NCBI GenBank assembly: GCA_905221605.1 | Contig: CAJNDS010001779.1 | Span: forward strand, 1,374,977-1,438,976 | DNA from: Symbiodinium natans | Taxonomy: Eukaryota; Sar; Dinophyceae; Suessiales; Symbiodiniaceae | Reading direction: 5' to 3' | DNA length: 64,000 nucleotides | Shown: piece after piece, positions 9,001 through 17,627 of the stretch | Layout of the letters: every line of letters begins with the position of its first letter | Position numbering within the stretch: position 1 is the stretch's first letter | The notes under the pieces: model-generated | Database searches by the model: none | What the model was told of the DNA's origin: nothing | Seen by the model: the letters and a program-made list of their open reading frames with translations, nothing else | Made by a program: the position numbers and the translations under genes

Positions 9001-11276
9001 AAGGATCGGATCTACAGAGAACATCTTCGAGTGCTTAAAAAGATAGCACCGTGCCCAATCGCTGTCGCCACCGCCGTTCCCTGTGGTGAACAAGCTGCTA
9101 CCGACCAAGGCCATGTCGGACTGACGTGCTATTGTCTTGGAGCAGGCGCCCGAAGACCATGCAAATCATGCCATGATGGTGCGGTGCCCTTTCTTTCCTG
9201 CGCAAGCCCACAGCAAATCGCTGACGCTTCTCTATTTGCACTCAATACCGGGGACCTTCCACGCTCATACTGTGGAGGCCCGTCCTCGCGAAGCCAGAAT
9301 TGCTTGTGTTTTGCGGCCCTGAAAGCGGGGTCGCCCCCCGACTTCCCCGAAACTTGGTTTTCTTCAAAAGGCTTCAAAAGGCCCCCTAAAAGAAGGGGGA
9401 CCCCAGGATGCCCGTACCCGCAATGAAAAATGCGATTTTTTGGTAGTGAAATCGATGCTTAATTGAAGCCCTTAAAGAAGGGGAATCCAGGAGCAGACAC
9501 AAAGGGTTTCCCTGACCTTCAAATAAATAAGGGCCTCTACGGGCCCTGACACGCCGAAGGCCCGAAAAGGGCCGAGGCTACCCCCAACCCCAGCTTAAAC
9601 CCTAACAGCGCAACTTTAAAACATCAAAGCAAGCATCAAAGCACAAGAAAGTAAATTCCATAAACCCTAAACCCTAATAGAGTATAGTTTGGGTGGCCGG
9701 GGTGGGTTGACGGGCAACGCGAGCGCGCGGCCCGGGGTGTTTCACACCCGAGCGCGCGCCCTCCCCTGACACACCCTAAACCCTAAACCCTGAACCCTGA
9801 ACCCTGAACCCTAAACCCTAAACCCTGAACCCTGAACCCTAAACCCTGAACCCTAAACCCTAAACCCTTTCTGGGGCAGCCGAGGTGATGAGTTTCTGCT
9901 GAGTGGCGAGCTTGGGAGCAGCCAGAGGACCGAGCTGAAGGAGGTGCTGAAGAAGTCCAAAGGACCCTGGGTTGATCCGGAAGGGTTTAGGGTTTGGGTT
10001 TAGGGTTTGGGTTTAGGGTTTCGGGTTTCGGGTTTAGGGTTTAGGGTTTAGGGTTTTAGGGTTTAGGCTTTGGGGGATGCTCAGACCTTAGGGATTAAGG
10101 GACCGAGCTCAGCTCCAGAAAAGTAGGGTTGAAGCGGAAGCCTTTTTGTTTGCCATCTTTTCAGCCCTCTACTTACTGCATGGCGCTGTCACGCGCTGTA
10201 CGCTTTGATTTTTCCAGGGTGCTCCTCTCCTCTCCCCAACATCCACCTCAGAGGAAAAGTGGTGACTACGGCCGGCAATCATGACATCGGCGATGCTCCC
10301 GATGCCGACACACTCCGAGACTATGTGACGAACTGGGGTCCGCACTATGCAAGCTTTCGCAACCAGGACGCCGAGTAGTGCCCCCAGCCCCCCCCCCGCC
10401 CCCCCCCCCCCAAATTCCCCTTTTCTTGAGGTTCGCTTAGAAACAACTCCATGAAGCGAGCACCCTTGCTATTCTTGGATTCTTCTGGGCAGCCCAGGCA
10501 AGCAGAAGGTGCTGTACTTGCAGATCAGCTCGCAACTCTACTGGGATGCATCGGATGCAGCCACCGCGGCCTTGCAGGCGGAGCAGACCCAGTGGCTCGA
10601 GACGACCTTGGCAAGAACGCCCTTGAAGTCCATCAACCGCATCGTGGTTCTGACGCACATCGCGCCCTTCTATGGGAACCACACGGAAGCACATGGATGG
10701 GGTTCCTTGGGCTGGTGTAGTGTAGTGGTTTCATCGTTTGCAGATGTCTGCAGCAGGAGTCTTAAGATGAAGTTTTGCAGAGATAAGAATGAAGAGGGTC
10801 GAAGTCGGGCAATCATCAGTAAGAAATCGTTGTCTGAGCAGAAAAACCCAGGAAACTGGCCGCTGTCCACCAGAATCCAGGTCCTGGACCTTCTGGCTCA
10901 GTATGCCGGTGGGAAGGTCCCCGTGCTCTGGCTTTGCGGCCACTTCCACACAAACGTCGAGAACACTGGGTACCTGTACGAGTCCAGCCAGATTGGCAAG
11001 ACGCTTACAATGGACATCCTTGTCACAAGCTCCTCAGGAACCAGCATCTGGTGGACGGGTGCAGACGGGTCGCTGTCGCCGGAGGCTGCGTCCGTGGTTG
11101 GCAGTAAGCCCATTGGACAAGCCTTCTTTCAGGATGTCATTCTGGCTGGTGGCATTGGGGAGCTGTTGCAGCCGTTGCCTGAGAGGTCTGGCGTAAGAGT
11201 TCTGACCATGCACATGGATGGCACCTATACTCAGCAGTGGAAAACTTTGGCTGACATGCGCCAGCAGCAATCTTAG
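6099..11276 (+). CDS. CPPED1-like calcineurin-type metallophosphoesterase, six exons
   Basis: Predicted secreted or ER-entering metal-dependent phosphatase of about 425 residues. Exons: 6099 to about 6320-6335 (donor unclear), 6470-6627, 6691-6797, 10218-10374, 10493-10701 and 10852-11276; reading phases agree from exon 2 onward. Exon 1 starts MMRGSLAILLASSASFARG, a signal-peptide-like segment, then VIHLCDPQLGL (first metal motif, D-x-Q as in CPPED1). Exon 2 gives FLLVGGDMQN, exon 4 AGNHDIGDAP (GNHD at 10274-10285), exon 5 VVLTHIAPF and exon 6 LCGHFHTNVE (GHFH at 10938-10949). These are the ordered motifs of the calcineurin-like fold; layout and spacing match CPPED1. The intron 3 boundary (6798-10217) is a best guess, since an acceptor near 10247 is also possible. 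The substrate cannot be told from sequence. Confidence 0.8.
6321..6469. other. intron 1 of the phosphoesterase gene, with short element
   Basis: The acceptor is TTGTCTTGCAG|CAAGTC. The intron contains an element (about 6378-6452) bounded by AGGCCCCT motifs. Its reverse complement recurs at the start of intron 3 (6805-6865) and at 7085-7165. Confidence 0.5.
6805..7165. repeat. two copies of a ~70-bp intronic element
   Basis: Both copies contain AGGGGCCTGAAGAAGTAGAA- or GGGCCTGAAGAGAAGTAGAA-like starts, then GGGTTTTTGGGGGTTAT and a TATAATT/TATAGTTATAA end. They are inverted relative to the intron 1 copy. Confidence 0.5.
7322..7370 (+). repeat. interstitial telomere array in intron 3
   Basis: Seven TTTAGGG units inside the long intron of the phosphoesterase gene. 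Confidence 0.9.
7870..8440. repeat. GC-rich degenerate minisatellite
   Basis: The unit resembles GGGCCAAGGGCCCCC and occurs many times. The long open frames on both strands come from this low-complexity composition and are not genes. The matching position in copy 2 (42575-42610) has only one or two units. Confidence 0.75.
8480..8660. repeat. GAAAAATG / ATCGATGG subrepeat of the dispersed element
   Basis: Two tandem units of about 60 bp contain GCCCGCAATGAAAAATG and TACTGAAATCGATGG-like ends. A further unit lies at 9405-9465, two lie at 42760-42870, and an inverted fragment lies at 22325-22360. Confidence 0.6.
9780..9868 (-). repeat. interstitial telomere array with CCCTGAA variants
   Basis: CCCTAAA and CCCTGAA units follow directly on the right end of the large element. 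The same order is seen at 46190-46290. Confidence 0.9.
9872..9984 (+). CDS. exon-like island inside intron 3
   Basis: The open frame reads WGSRGDEFLLSGELGSSQRT, then ELKEVLKKSKGPWVDPE, and ends at a GGTTTAG junction with a TTTAGGG array. It is strongly protein-like. It could be an extra exon of the phosphoesterase, since the family has a TE-DLKRVL helix shortly before GNHD, or a fragment of another gene. Confidence 0.4.
9985..10075 (+). repeat. telomere-like array TTTAGGG/TTTGGG/TTTCGGG
   Basis: Mixed TTTAGGG variants directly abut the preceding exon-like island. Confidence 0.85.
10702..10851. other. probable in-frame 150-bp intron of the phosphoesterase
   Basis: The stretch is a multiple of three and has no stop, so a simple ORF reads through it. 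Removing it (G|GTTCC...CCCAG|GA) joins HGWG to NWPLSTR, which matches the family spacing between the TH-x-P and GHxH motifs. Confidence 0.6.
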
Positions 11277-11465
11277 GAGAGTAGTTGCTCCGTTATTCCC
11301 GTTTTAATGGCCCAGTCGCCCAGTCATCTGAATGATTGTTTTGGGGCACTGGCTCGGGCGTTTTCGACATCGCATCGACTTAGCACCGGCGCGGGGTTTC
11401 GCTTCCACCCGCTGGAGAGAAAAGGGGAGCGCAGGGGCGCCCGAGGGTTTGGGACGCAGAGCTCG

Positions 11466-11625
11466 AAAGGGTAGGTGCCTGCTCCACTCTCAAGGCCAAT
11501 CTAGCAAGTTTTGTGCTGATGTGGCATCGGATAGAGTGTCAGAATGATGCGCGGCAGCTCGGCGATCCTGCTTGCATCCGTCTCAAAAGAGGGCATACCT
11601 CTCATGGGGATTGCCCAGCTGTAGA
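11466..11625 (+). pseudogene. partial duplicate of phosphoesterase 5' leader and first exon
   Basis: The sequence parallels 6015-6150, including AGCAAGTTTTGTGCTGA and the start ATGATGCGCGGCAGC. The frame reads MMRGSSAILLAS, then diverges and stops within about 25 codons. It looks like the remnant of a tandem second gene copy. Confidence 0.65.
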
Positions 11626-11734
11626 ATGTAGATGAAAGTAGACCACTTGACAAGCCAAATAAGTTGCCCTGAACTGTTGCCCCGGCACAGCAGTCGTTCT
11701 TGGTTTAGGTTTTCGGGTCTAGGGCTTAAAGCCC

Positions 11735-12300
11735 TAAACCCTAAACCCTAAACCATAAACCCTAAACCCTAAACCCTAAACCCGAGACCCTAAACCCTAA
11801 ACCCTAAACCCCAAACCCCAAACCCCAAACCCCAAACCCTAAACCCCAAACTTTCAGACCCCCCCCCCCCCCAATCCCAGCACTCCTCTCCCCCCCTTGT
11901 CGGAAGGTCCTGGGCTGCTTCGGCCTTCGACAGGGTGCTGGGGGCGTGCTGGTGAAGGGCCCGGTGAGAGTGGAATATTCCCGGAGGGAGCCCAATACCC
12001 CTAAACCCTGAACCCCAAGCCTTAAGCCCTAAGCCCTAAGCCCTAAGCCCTAAGCCCTAAGCCCTAAGCCCTAAGCCCTAAGCCCTAAGCCCTAAGCCCT
12101 AAGTCCTAAAACCCGAAGCCCTAAGCCCTAAGCCCTAAGCCCTAAGCCCTAAGCCCTAAGTCCTAAACTCTAGAACCCTAGAACCCTAGAACCCTAGAAC
12201 CCTAAACCCTAAACCCTAAAACCCTAAACCCTGAACCGAAACCCTAAACCCTAAACCCTAAACCCTAAACCCTAAACCCTAAACCCTAAACCCTAGACCC
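11735..12300 (-). repeat. telomere-like block with homogeneous CCCTAAG sub-array
   Basis: CCCTAAA/CCCCAAA units (11735-11850) are followed by a poly-C tract and unique DNA. Then about 20 units of the variant CCCTAAG occupy 12010-12170, AACCCTAG variants follow, and CCCTAAA resumes to 12300. Confidence 0.9.
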
Positions 12301-12327
12301 TATACCTTCGAATAATCGCAGGGGCGA

Positions 12328-12475
12328 GTGAGTGAGTGGATGCAGGGCTTCGGGCATTCAAGCTTTGAAGGTTTTGGGTTTCGCCTTGGGATCACACTGT
12401 GGCCGAGCCGCTATTTCATACTACGTATGCCCATTCTGGCAGCTTGGTTTCAGTTCCTGGAATCCAACCCCTCCC
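12328..12475 (+). CDS. exon-like island
   Basis: The open frame reads SEWMQGFGHSSFEGFGFRLG and continues ITLWPSRYFILRMPILAAWF, with a hydrophobic end. Not recognised; a second possible exon follows at 12585-12770. Confidence 0.25.
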
Positions 12476-12584
12476 CCCCCTTCCTGCCCCCTCCCCCCTT
12501 CCCCTCCCTAGCACCTTCAAGCCTGCGGGTGCTGGTTTGGCATCTAGACAACCGGTGTGCCCTTCTTCTTCCCTCACAGTCCCC

Positions 12585-12775
12585 TACTTTCGCTGGGGGT
12601 GCGCTTCGAAGACAGCGCTCCTGAGGGGCGCACCGGGCCACGATGGTGGCAGCTGGTGGCCCTCCCCAAACCCGCTACAAGGACGAGCACGTTGGGCAAC
12701 ATCTACATCCGGGCCCTTGCATGTGTTGGCGGTGTGCTTGGGCTTCCATGCAATCTGCAAGCTTGTCACCACTCT
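12585..12775 (+). CDS. exon-like island
   Basis: After a TTCCCTCACAG acceptor-like site the frame reads LLSLGVRFEDSAPEGRTGPR, then QLVALPKPATRTSTLGNIYI and RALACVGGVLGL. Codon use looks protein-like, but function and partner exons are unknown. Confidence 0.3.
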
Positions 12776-12889
12776 TTCTTCCCTGCTCGTGGGGCATGAC
12801 GTTTTCGGAGCCCTTCGCCCTGCTTGCGTCTTAACCCCCTCTGGGGGTGCAGACAACGCGGTGCCCCCCTTGCCATGGGATGACACCTC

Positions 12890-12945
12890 TCTCTCCCTCC
12901 CTCCCTCCTTCCCTCCCTCCCTCCCTCTCCCCCCGCCCCAAGACC
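12890..12945. repeat. CTCCC-rich low-complexity tract
   Basis: Tandem CTCCCTCC units; the open frames that overlap it are composition artefacts. Confidence 0.7.
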
Positions 12946-13404
12946 CCGCGGCCTCCCAGAAGAGGCCTCCTTCAAGGGGCTTCTGATCGCCCGAACGCAA
13001 TCCCTTGAGCAGTGCCTTCCTTATAGCCTGAGTCACTGTCAACAAGAATGAGGAACATGAGCACGGTCAGAAACGCAGGAGACCCTAACACCCGCAGAGG
13101 TGAAGACGAGGGTGGAGCGCAAGCGAAGGTGGGGCTACACGCATGTGCCGGGGTGCTTTTGGCACTAGCGCTCCTCCTCAATGAGACACCTTAAGCCCTA
13201 AACCCAACAAGCCCTTGACCCTAAACCTTAACCCCGAAACCCAACAAGCCCTAGACCCCAAACCCTAAGCCCCTGAACCCCAAGTGAAAGTCCAAGGTCT
13301 TGAACGCCCTCTATGGGCTCTGCCTGGCGGGGGACCTCGGCCGTTTAGGGTTTATGGTTCAGGGTTTGTGGTTTAGGGTTTGTTTTTGAAGCACGGCACA
13401 GACT

Positions 13405-13428
13405 CTGTGTGTGTGTGTGTGTGTGTGT
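13405..13428. repeat. (TG)n microsatellite
   Basis: About 11 TG dinucleotides. Confidence 0.9.
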
Positions 13429-13709
13429 TGATGATGGCGGGTTGGAACCTCACCTCCCCCTTCCCCCCGTGACGCCGCTATACCCTAGCACCCTAAGCCC
13501 ACAACCCCAAAGCCTGCAGCCCTAACCCCCAAACCTTAACCCTAAGCGTTACACCCTAAACCTTCAAACCCTAAGCCCTAAACCCACCCTAAACCCCCCA
13601 GCCTTGCTCCTGTTGAGGGTCTTCTTTGCCGAGGGACTGTTTAGGGATTAGGGTTCAGGGGGACCAGGCTTGGGTGTTTTTTGGGGCTGTCTAGGCTTGC
13701 TTTGTTTGG

Positions 13710-13842
13710 TTTAGGGTTTAGGGTTTAGGGTTTAGGGTTTAGGGTTTAGGGTTTAGGGTTTAGGGTTTAGGGTTTAGGTTTTAGGGTTTCGGGTTTAGGG
13801 TTTAGGGTTTAGGGTTTAGGGTTTAGGGTTTAGGGTCTTTTC
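13710..13842 (+). repeat. interstitial telomere array (TTTAGGG)n
   Basis: About 18 units with one or two substitutions. The flanks from 13190 to 14090 are degenerate telomere-like DNA without a clear gene. Confidence 0.9.
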
Positions 13843-14094
13843 ACGTGTTTAAACGGTTTTTTCGGGAGGCAATGCATAGGAAAGCCGGAGTCTCGCGCGG
13901 TAGGTTTGCTTTGGGGTTCGGGTTTAGGGTTGAGGGTTTGCTTGGGGTTTAACGCTTAGGGTTTGATTGGTTTAGGGGTTTAGGGGTTAGAGTTAGAGCG
14001 CTTGAAGGAATTGAAAGGTCGAGTTTACCAAAGGGTTTAGACTTTGCATGTCAGGTTTTGTAAACGCTAACCCCAAACCCTGAACCCTAAACCC

Positions 14095-14358
14095 TAAACC
14101 ACTCTATCATAGAAAATGTAAATGCTAATGACTTTGCGGGCAAGGTCATAAAATTCACGGGCAAGGTCATAAACTTAGCGAGCAAGGTCATAAAAATTAG
14201 CGGGCAAGGTCATAAAATTAGCGGGCAAGGTCATAAGAATTGTGGGCAGGTCATAGAAATAGCGGGCAAGGTCACAAAAAACAACGGGCAAGGTCATAAA
14301 AGCAGCGGGCAAGGTCACAAAATCAGTAGGCCCCCGCCCCCCCCCCCCCCCCCCCCCC
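14095..14358 (-). repeat. minisatellite array GCGGGCAAGGTCATAAA with AT-rich end module
   Basis: About ten ~21-bp units (GGGCAAGGTCATAAA core) run from 14130 to 14325 and end in poly-C. The left edge (14097-14135) is the AT-rich end module. Read in reverse it is CGCAAAGTCATTAGCATTTA, then ...AGAGTGGT, matching 37717-37765. Confidence 0.8.
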
Positions 14359-14864
14359 AACTCACCTTTCAAGGTTTCCCCAGTGATAAGGTGAAGTCTG
14401 ATTGATGGGTTCGCCTTGCTGCAGCACTCGGCTGCCTTAAGGCTTGTAGGGTTTAGGGCCCGAGGGAATGGAGCCTAAGGCTTGTTCCTATGTAGGATAA
14501 GGGGGACCCCTAGAAAGGGGACCCTTCTGAACTCTCTTCTGGCTCTCTCAAACAGGGACCTTATTCAGAGGGTCTGTATCCCCAAGGGTCCAATCCTATC
14601 ACCTACTTCTAGAGCGAACTTTGTATTTTCTTGATGTTACGGCACTCTTTGGGGGCGGGGGTTTGTTGTTGTATTGTTTTTCGAAAGCTCCATTCATTGC
14701 TTGACTAGCAAAAGCTAGACAGTGAGCTCAACCCTCAACCCCAAACCCTAAACCCTAAACCCGAAAACCTAAACCCTAAACCCTAAACCCTACCTAAACC
14801 CTAAACCCTAACACCTAAGCCCAAAACAGAGTTGGGGGGGGGGGGGGGGGGGGCGGGGGGTGGG

Positions 14865-14939
14865 TCTGGAGAGGTCATTGTCCATGCGCTTCTGCTCGGG
14901 GAGATCGACAAGGAGCAGGTGCTCCTCGTGCTCTTCCTA
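14865..14939 (+). CDS. exon-like island
   Basis: The frame reads SGEVIVHALLLGEIDKEQVL, then LVLFL, right after a poly-G tract. Protein-like; partner exons unknown. Confidence 0.35.
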
Positions 14940-15089
14940 GGGGGATGGGGAACCCTAAGCCCTAAGCCCCAAACCCTCAACCCTCAAGCCCCCAAACCCG
15001 TAAACCCTAGAACCCTAACCCTAAACCCTAAACCCTGCACCCTAAACCCTAAACCCTGAACCCTAAAACGCTAAAACCCGCGAGGGATC

Positions 15090-15203
15090 CTAATCCTTGA
15101 GTTCCATGCGCGGCCGGCGCAGGGCGCGCAGGGCGCCGCTGACCGTCATGTGGTGAATCCCGGGATGCAGCCTCGACAGGCACGAGAGCTCCTTGATGTC
15201 GAG
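15090..15203 (-). CDS. candidate terminal exon of a minus-strand gene
   Basis: On the minus strand, after CCCCAG, the frame reads LDIKELSCLSRLHPGIHHMT, then VSGALRALRRPRMELKD and a TAG stop (15090-15092). It is the best stop-ended exon of a possible minus-strand chain with pieces at 15687-15773, 16846-16946, 17536-17595, 17700-17790, 17930-17988 and 18230-18312. Phases across the chain were not all reconciled. Confidence 0.35.
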   Translation of the reverse strand, partial: LDIKELSCLSRLHPGIHHMTVSGALRALRRPRMELKD

Positions 15204-15205
15204 CT

Positions 15206-15421
15206 GGGGATGTTCCCAGTTCTTGGAGGTTCCTTAGGGTACCTTGAACCCCACTTCTAAGTCTACTTCTAACCGACCCAGGGAACTTCGGGGACTGATA
15301 AGTACAGTTATAATTGGGTTTATAAGTACCCTGAAGCTCCAAGCCCCTGCGTAGCAGCTAGGGATGATAGTCCCCCCTATTTCCCTCTTCAGAGGACTGT
15401 TAGTATAAGGGAACATCCCAA
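15206..15421. mobile_element. nested MITEs: family 1 inside family 2
   Basis: The family-2 left end (CTGGGGATGTTCCC) starts at 15206 and its right end (TATAAGGGAACATCCCAAG) finishes at about 15421. A family-1 element lies between them (15222-15343; TTGGAGGTTCCTTAGGGTAC to GTACCCTGAAGCTCCAAG). The nesting gives the insertion order. Confidence 0.65.
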
Positions 15422-15529
15422 GGGTCTAGGGTACCCTACAAACCCCAAGACCCAAAGTCCTGAACCCCAAGCCCCAGGGCCCAGAGCCCTCGAACCTCAC
15501 ACCTTGAAGCTCGTTCATTAAGTTGGGAA

Positions 15530-15690
15530 CCTAAACCCTAAACCCTAAACCCCAAACCCCAAACCCCAAACCCTAAACCCCAAACCCCAAACCCTAAAAA
15601 CCCCAAACCCTAAAAACCCCAAACCCCAAACCCTAAAAACCCCAAACCCCAAACCCCAAACCCCAAACCCCAAACCCCCAAACCCCGCAC
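15530..15690 (-). repeat. CCCCAAA-rich telomere-variant array
   Basis: Mostly CCCCAAA and CCCTAAAAA variants rather than CCCTAAA, which suggests local spread of a variant unit. Confidence 0.9.
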
Positions 15691-15773
15691 AGGGCCTCCC
15701 TCAGCTCCCACCGCCCGTCAAGAACGAGGGTGTCGGCTGGCCAGGGCTCCCAGCCTTTGGGGCCTTGTGAAAT
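15687..15773 (-). CDS. exon-like island (minus strand)
   Basis: The minus strand reads PKGWEPWPADTLVLDGRWEL, then REALCG, after a CACAAG acceptor-like site. It ends where GTTTGGG variant repeats begin. Confidence 0.35.
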
Positions 15774-16261
15774 TGCATTAGAAGGTTCTTAAGGGAGGGG
15801 GGTTTAGGGTTTCGGGTTTAGGGTTTCGGGTTTGGGGTTTAGGGTTTAGGGTTTAGGGTTAAGGCTTTGAAAACCGTAGGGGTTTTGGGACTTTAGGGCT
15901 TAGGGGCTAGGGAATTAAGGGGTCTAGGGTTTGGGTTTGGAGACTTTACGGTTTAGAGTGTAGGGTTTATTGTTTAGACTTTGGTGGGGCTGAGGGCTTG
16001 AGGTTTAGAGTTAAGGGCTGTATTTAGGGTTGGGCCTTTACAGGGTTGAGGTGCTGAAAGGTGCAGCTTTTGTTTCTGACTAAGTCCCTAAACCCCTTAG
16101 ACCCCCAACAAGCCCCCCCCAAGTCCCTCTATGCCCCCAAGAGCTCCAACCCTTGACCCCTAGACCCTAAACCCGAAACCCGAAACCCTCAACCCTAAAC
16201 CCTAAACCCTAAACCCTCAACCCTAAACCCTAAGTCTCCGCAATCCTTAACCCGAACACCC

Positions 16262-16372
16262 TCTTTGGGGGGTCATGGGTACGGTGAGCAGGATTTTAAG
16301 AACCCTAAAAAAGGTTTTAGCCATTGCCCCTACTTATAACCCTACTTCTAAGCACCCATGAACCACCAAGAA
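16262..16372. mobile_element. MITE-like element, family 1 (diverged)
   Basis: It begins GGGTCATGGGTACGG and ends GCACCCATGAACCACCAAG, with palindromic TATAACCC arms. Confidence 0.45.
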
Positions 16373-16669
16373 AACCCCAAAGCAAACCCTAAACCTTAAA
16401 CCCTACAACCCTAAGCCCTAAGCCCTAACACCCAAAACCCAAACCCTAAGTTCTATCTCCTGGGCTCAAGATCCAGATGGGCTTGCAATTAGAGCCGCGT
16501 CTGGGTCTATAAGAGTTCAAACGGACTCAAGGGTTTCGGGGCTAAGGGCGGTCTGTGGGCTTGTGAGGGTTTAGGGTTTAGAATTTGGGGTTTAGGGTTT
16601 AGGGTTTAGGGCTTAGAGGGCGTTCTGTGTGGGCTTCCACCATTGAAACTCCCATGGGGCGCAGCGAAA

Positions 16670-16830
16670 ACCTCAAACCCTAAACCCTAAACCCTAAACC
16701 CCAAACCCTAAACCCTAAACCCTAAACCCTAAACCCTAAACCCTAAACCCTACACCCTAAACCCTAAACCCTAAACCCTACACCCTACACCCTAAACCCC
16801 AAACCCCAAACCCTAAACCCCAAGCCCCAA
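16670..16830 (-). repeat. interstitial telomere array
   Basis: CCCTAAA units with CCCTACA and CCCCAAA variants; a further array lies at 16947-17050. Confidence 0.9.
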
Positions 16831-16845
16831 ACTTTAAACCCTAAC

Positions 16846-16946
16846 CCGCAATTGGAGTTCCACATGGCTTTGGCGGATTGCTGCCAATCCACGGCCGCCG
16901 GTCCCATCGAGCAGGTCGAGGACGAGCTTGACGAGGTTGCAGGGCC
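16846..16946 (-). CDS. exon-like island (minus strand)
   Basis: The minus strand reads CNLVKLVLDLLDGTGGRGLA, then AIRQSHVELQLR. Its upstream edge is TTTAG|GG of a telomere-like repeat and its downstream edge CGG|GTTAGGG. The plus strand is also open (LEFHMALADCCQSTAAGPIE), so the strand is not certain. Confidence 0.35.
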
Positions 16947-17109
16947 CTAAACCATAAACCCTAAACCCTAAACCCTAAACCCTAAATCCTAAACCCTAAA
17001 TCCTAAACCCTAAACCCTAAACCCCAAACCCTAAACCCCAAACCCTAAACCCAAAATTCCACCCAGGCCTGCTTAGGCCGTACCCACCCTTTTCTAGGGT
17101 GCCTGGACC

Positions 17110-17330
17110 CAGAACTACACCCGACAGCCATTAACAACATTGCTTGGACTTACTGTGCAAGCCCAGAGTGTTGTGTTGAGCGTGAGCTGCACCTCCAGTA
17201 TCGGTGCAATACCCCGCCTGGGGCAAGTACTAGAAACGTGCCTGGGGGAGCCGGACCCCCTGCAAAGATCGAGCCTGGAATGTGCAGCACCCAACGGACA
17301 CATGTCTTCTGACATCTGCAAACGCAATCC
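17110..17330 (+). CDS. possible Cys-rich exon
   Basis: The plus frame reads INNIAWTYCASPECCVEREL, then HLQYRCNTPPGASTRNVPG, with several cysteines. The minus strand is open as well. I recognise no family. Confidence 0.25.
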
Positions 17331-17346
17331 CCTCAAAACTTACTGT

Positions 17347-17455
17347 TGGTTCGTAGGGAAGGAGGGAATGAAGTACCCTAAACAATCCCTTTAAAGGTAT
17401 ATATGGGGCCCTAATTCCCTCTTTCTCTGCTAACCGACAGTAAGAAAGTCGAGCC
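17347..17455. mobile_element. MITE-like element, family 3 (diverged)
   Basis: Inverted-repeat edges GGAGGGAATGAAGTACCC and CCCTAATTCCCTCTTTCTC surround CCTTTAAAGG. Confidence 0.4.
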
Positions 17456-17535
17456 TATAGACTTTTAAATCCCTTCACCCGAAACCATCTTTAAGCACCC
17501 TCATTGAGCCACCCCGAGCCCTAAGCCCTCTTTAT

Positions 17536-17595
17536 GCCAGTCGAGATTTCTGCTTGGAGGTCTCTGACTATGCGGAGCTTCGCAATTGCAGCTCC
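17536..17595 (-). CDS. exon-like island (minus strand)
   Basis: After the acceptor-like CTTGCCTCTCGTGGCTCAG the minus strand reads GAAIAKLRIVRDLQAEISTG. It has helical, protein-like composition and a possible GC donor. Confidence 0.35.
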
Positions 17596-17627
17596 CTGAG
17601 CCACGAGAGGCAAGGTGCTTCAGAGGA

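Larger units (their letters stand above)
7638..9780. mobile_element. large dispersed element, copy 1 (internally short)
   Basis: Begins CTAAGTGAGGGGTCGCTTCC directly after CCCTAAA units and ends GCGCCCTCCCCTGACACA directly before CCCTAAA units. The first ~220 bp (7638-7860) match 42217-42440 almost exactly, 8480-8830 matches 42690-43070, 9525-9680 matches 43075-43200, and the right end 9720-9780 matches 46138-46196. The right end holds a palindrome around GGGGTGTTTCACACCC. Copy 1 has an expanded GC-rich minisatellite (7870-8440) and a private block (8840-9350). It lies in intron 3 of the phosphoesterase gene. I recognise no transposase or reverse transcriptase in it. Confidence 0.7.

Noticed and set aside
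12584-13045. 153-codon minus ORF
   Set aside because: Much of it is the antisense of CTCCC repeats (Gly/Arg/Glu-rich). The plus-strand reading in the first part looks more protein-like.
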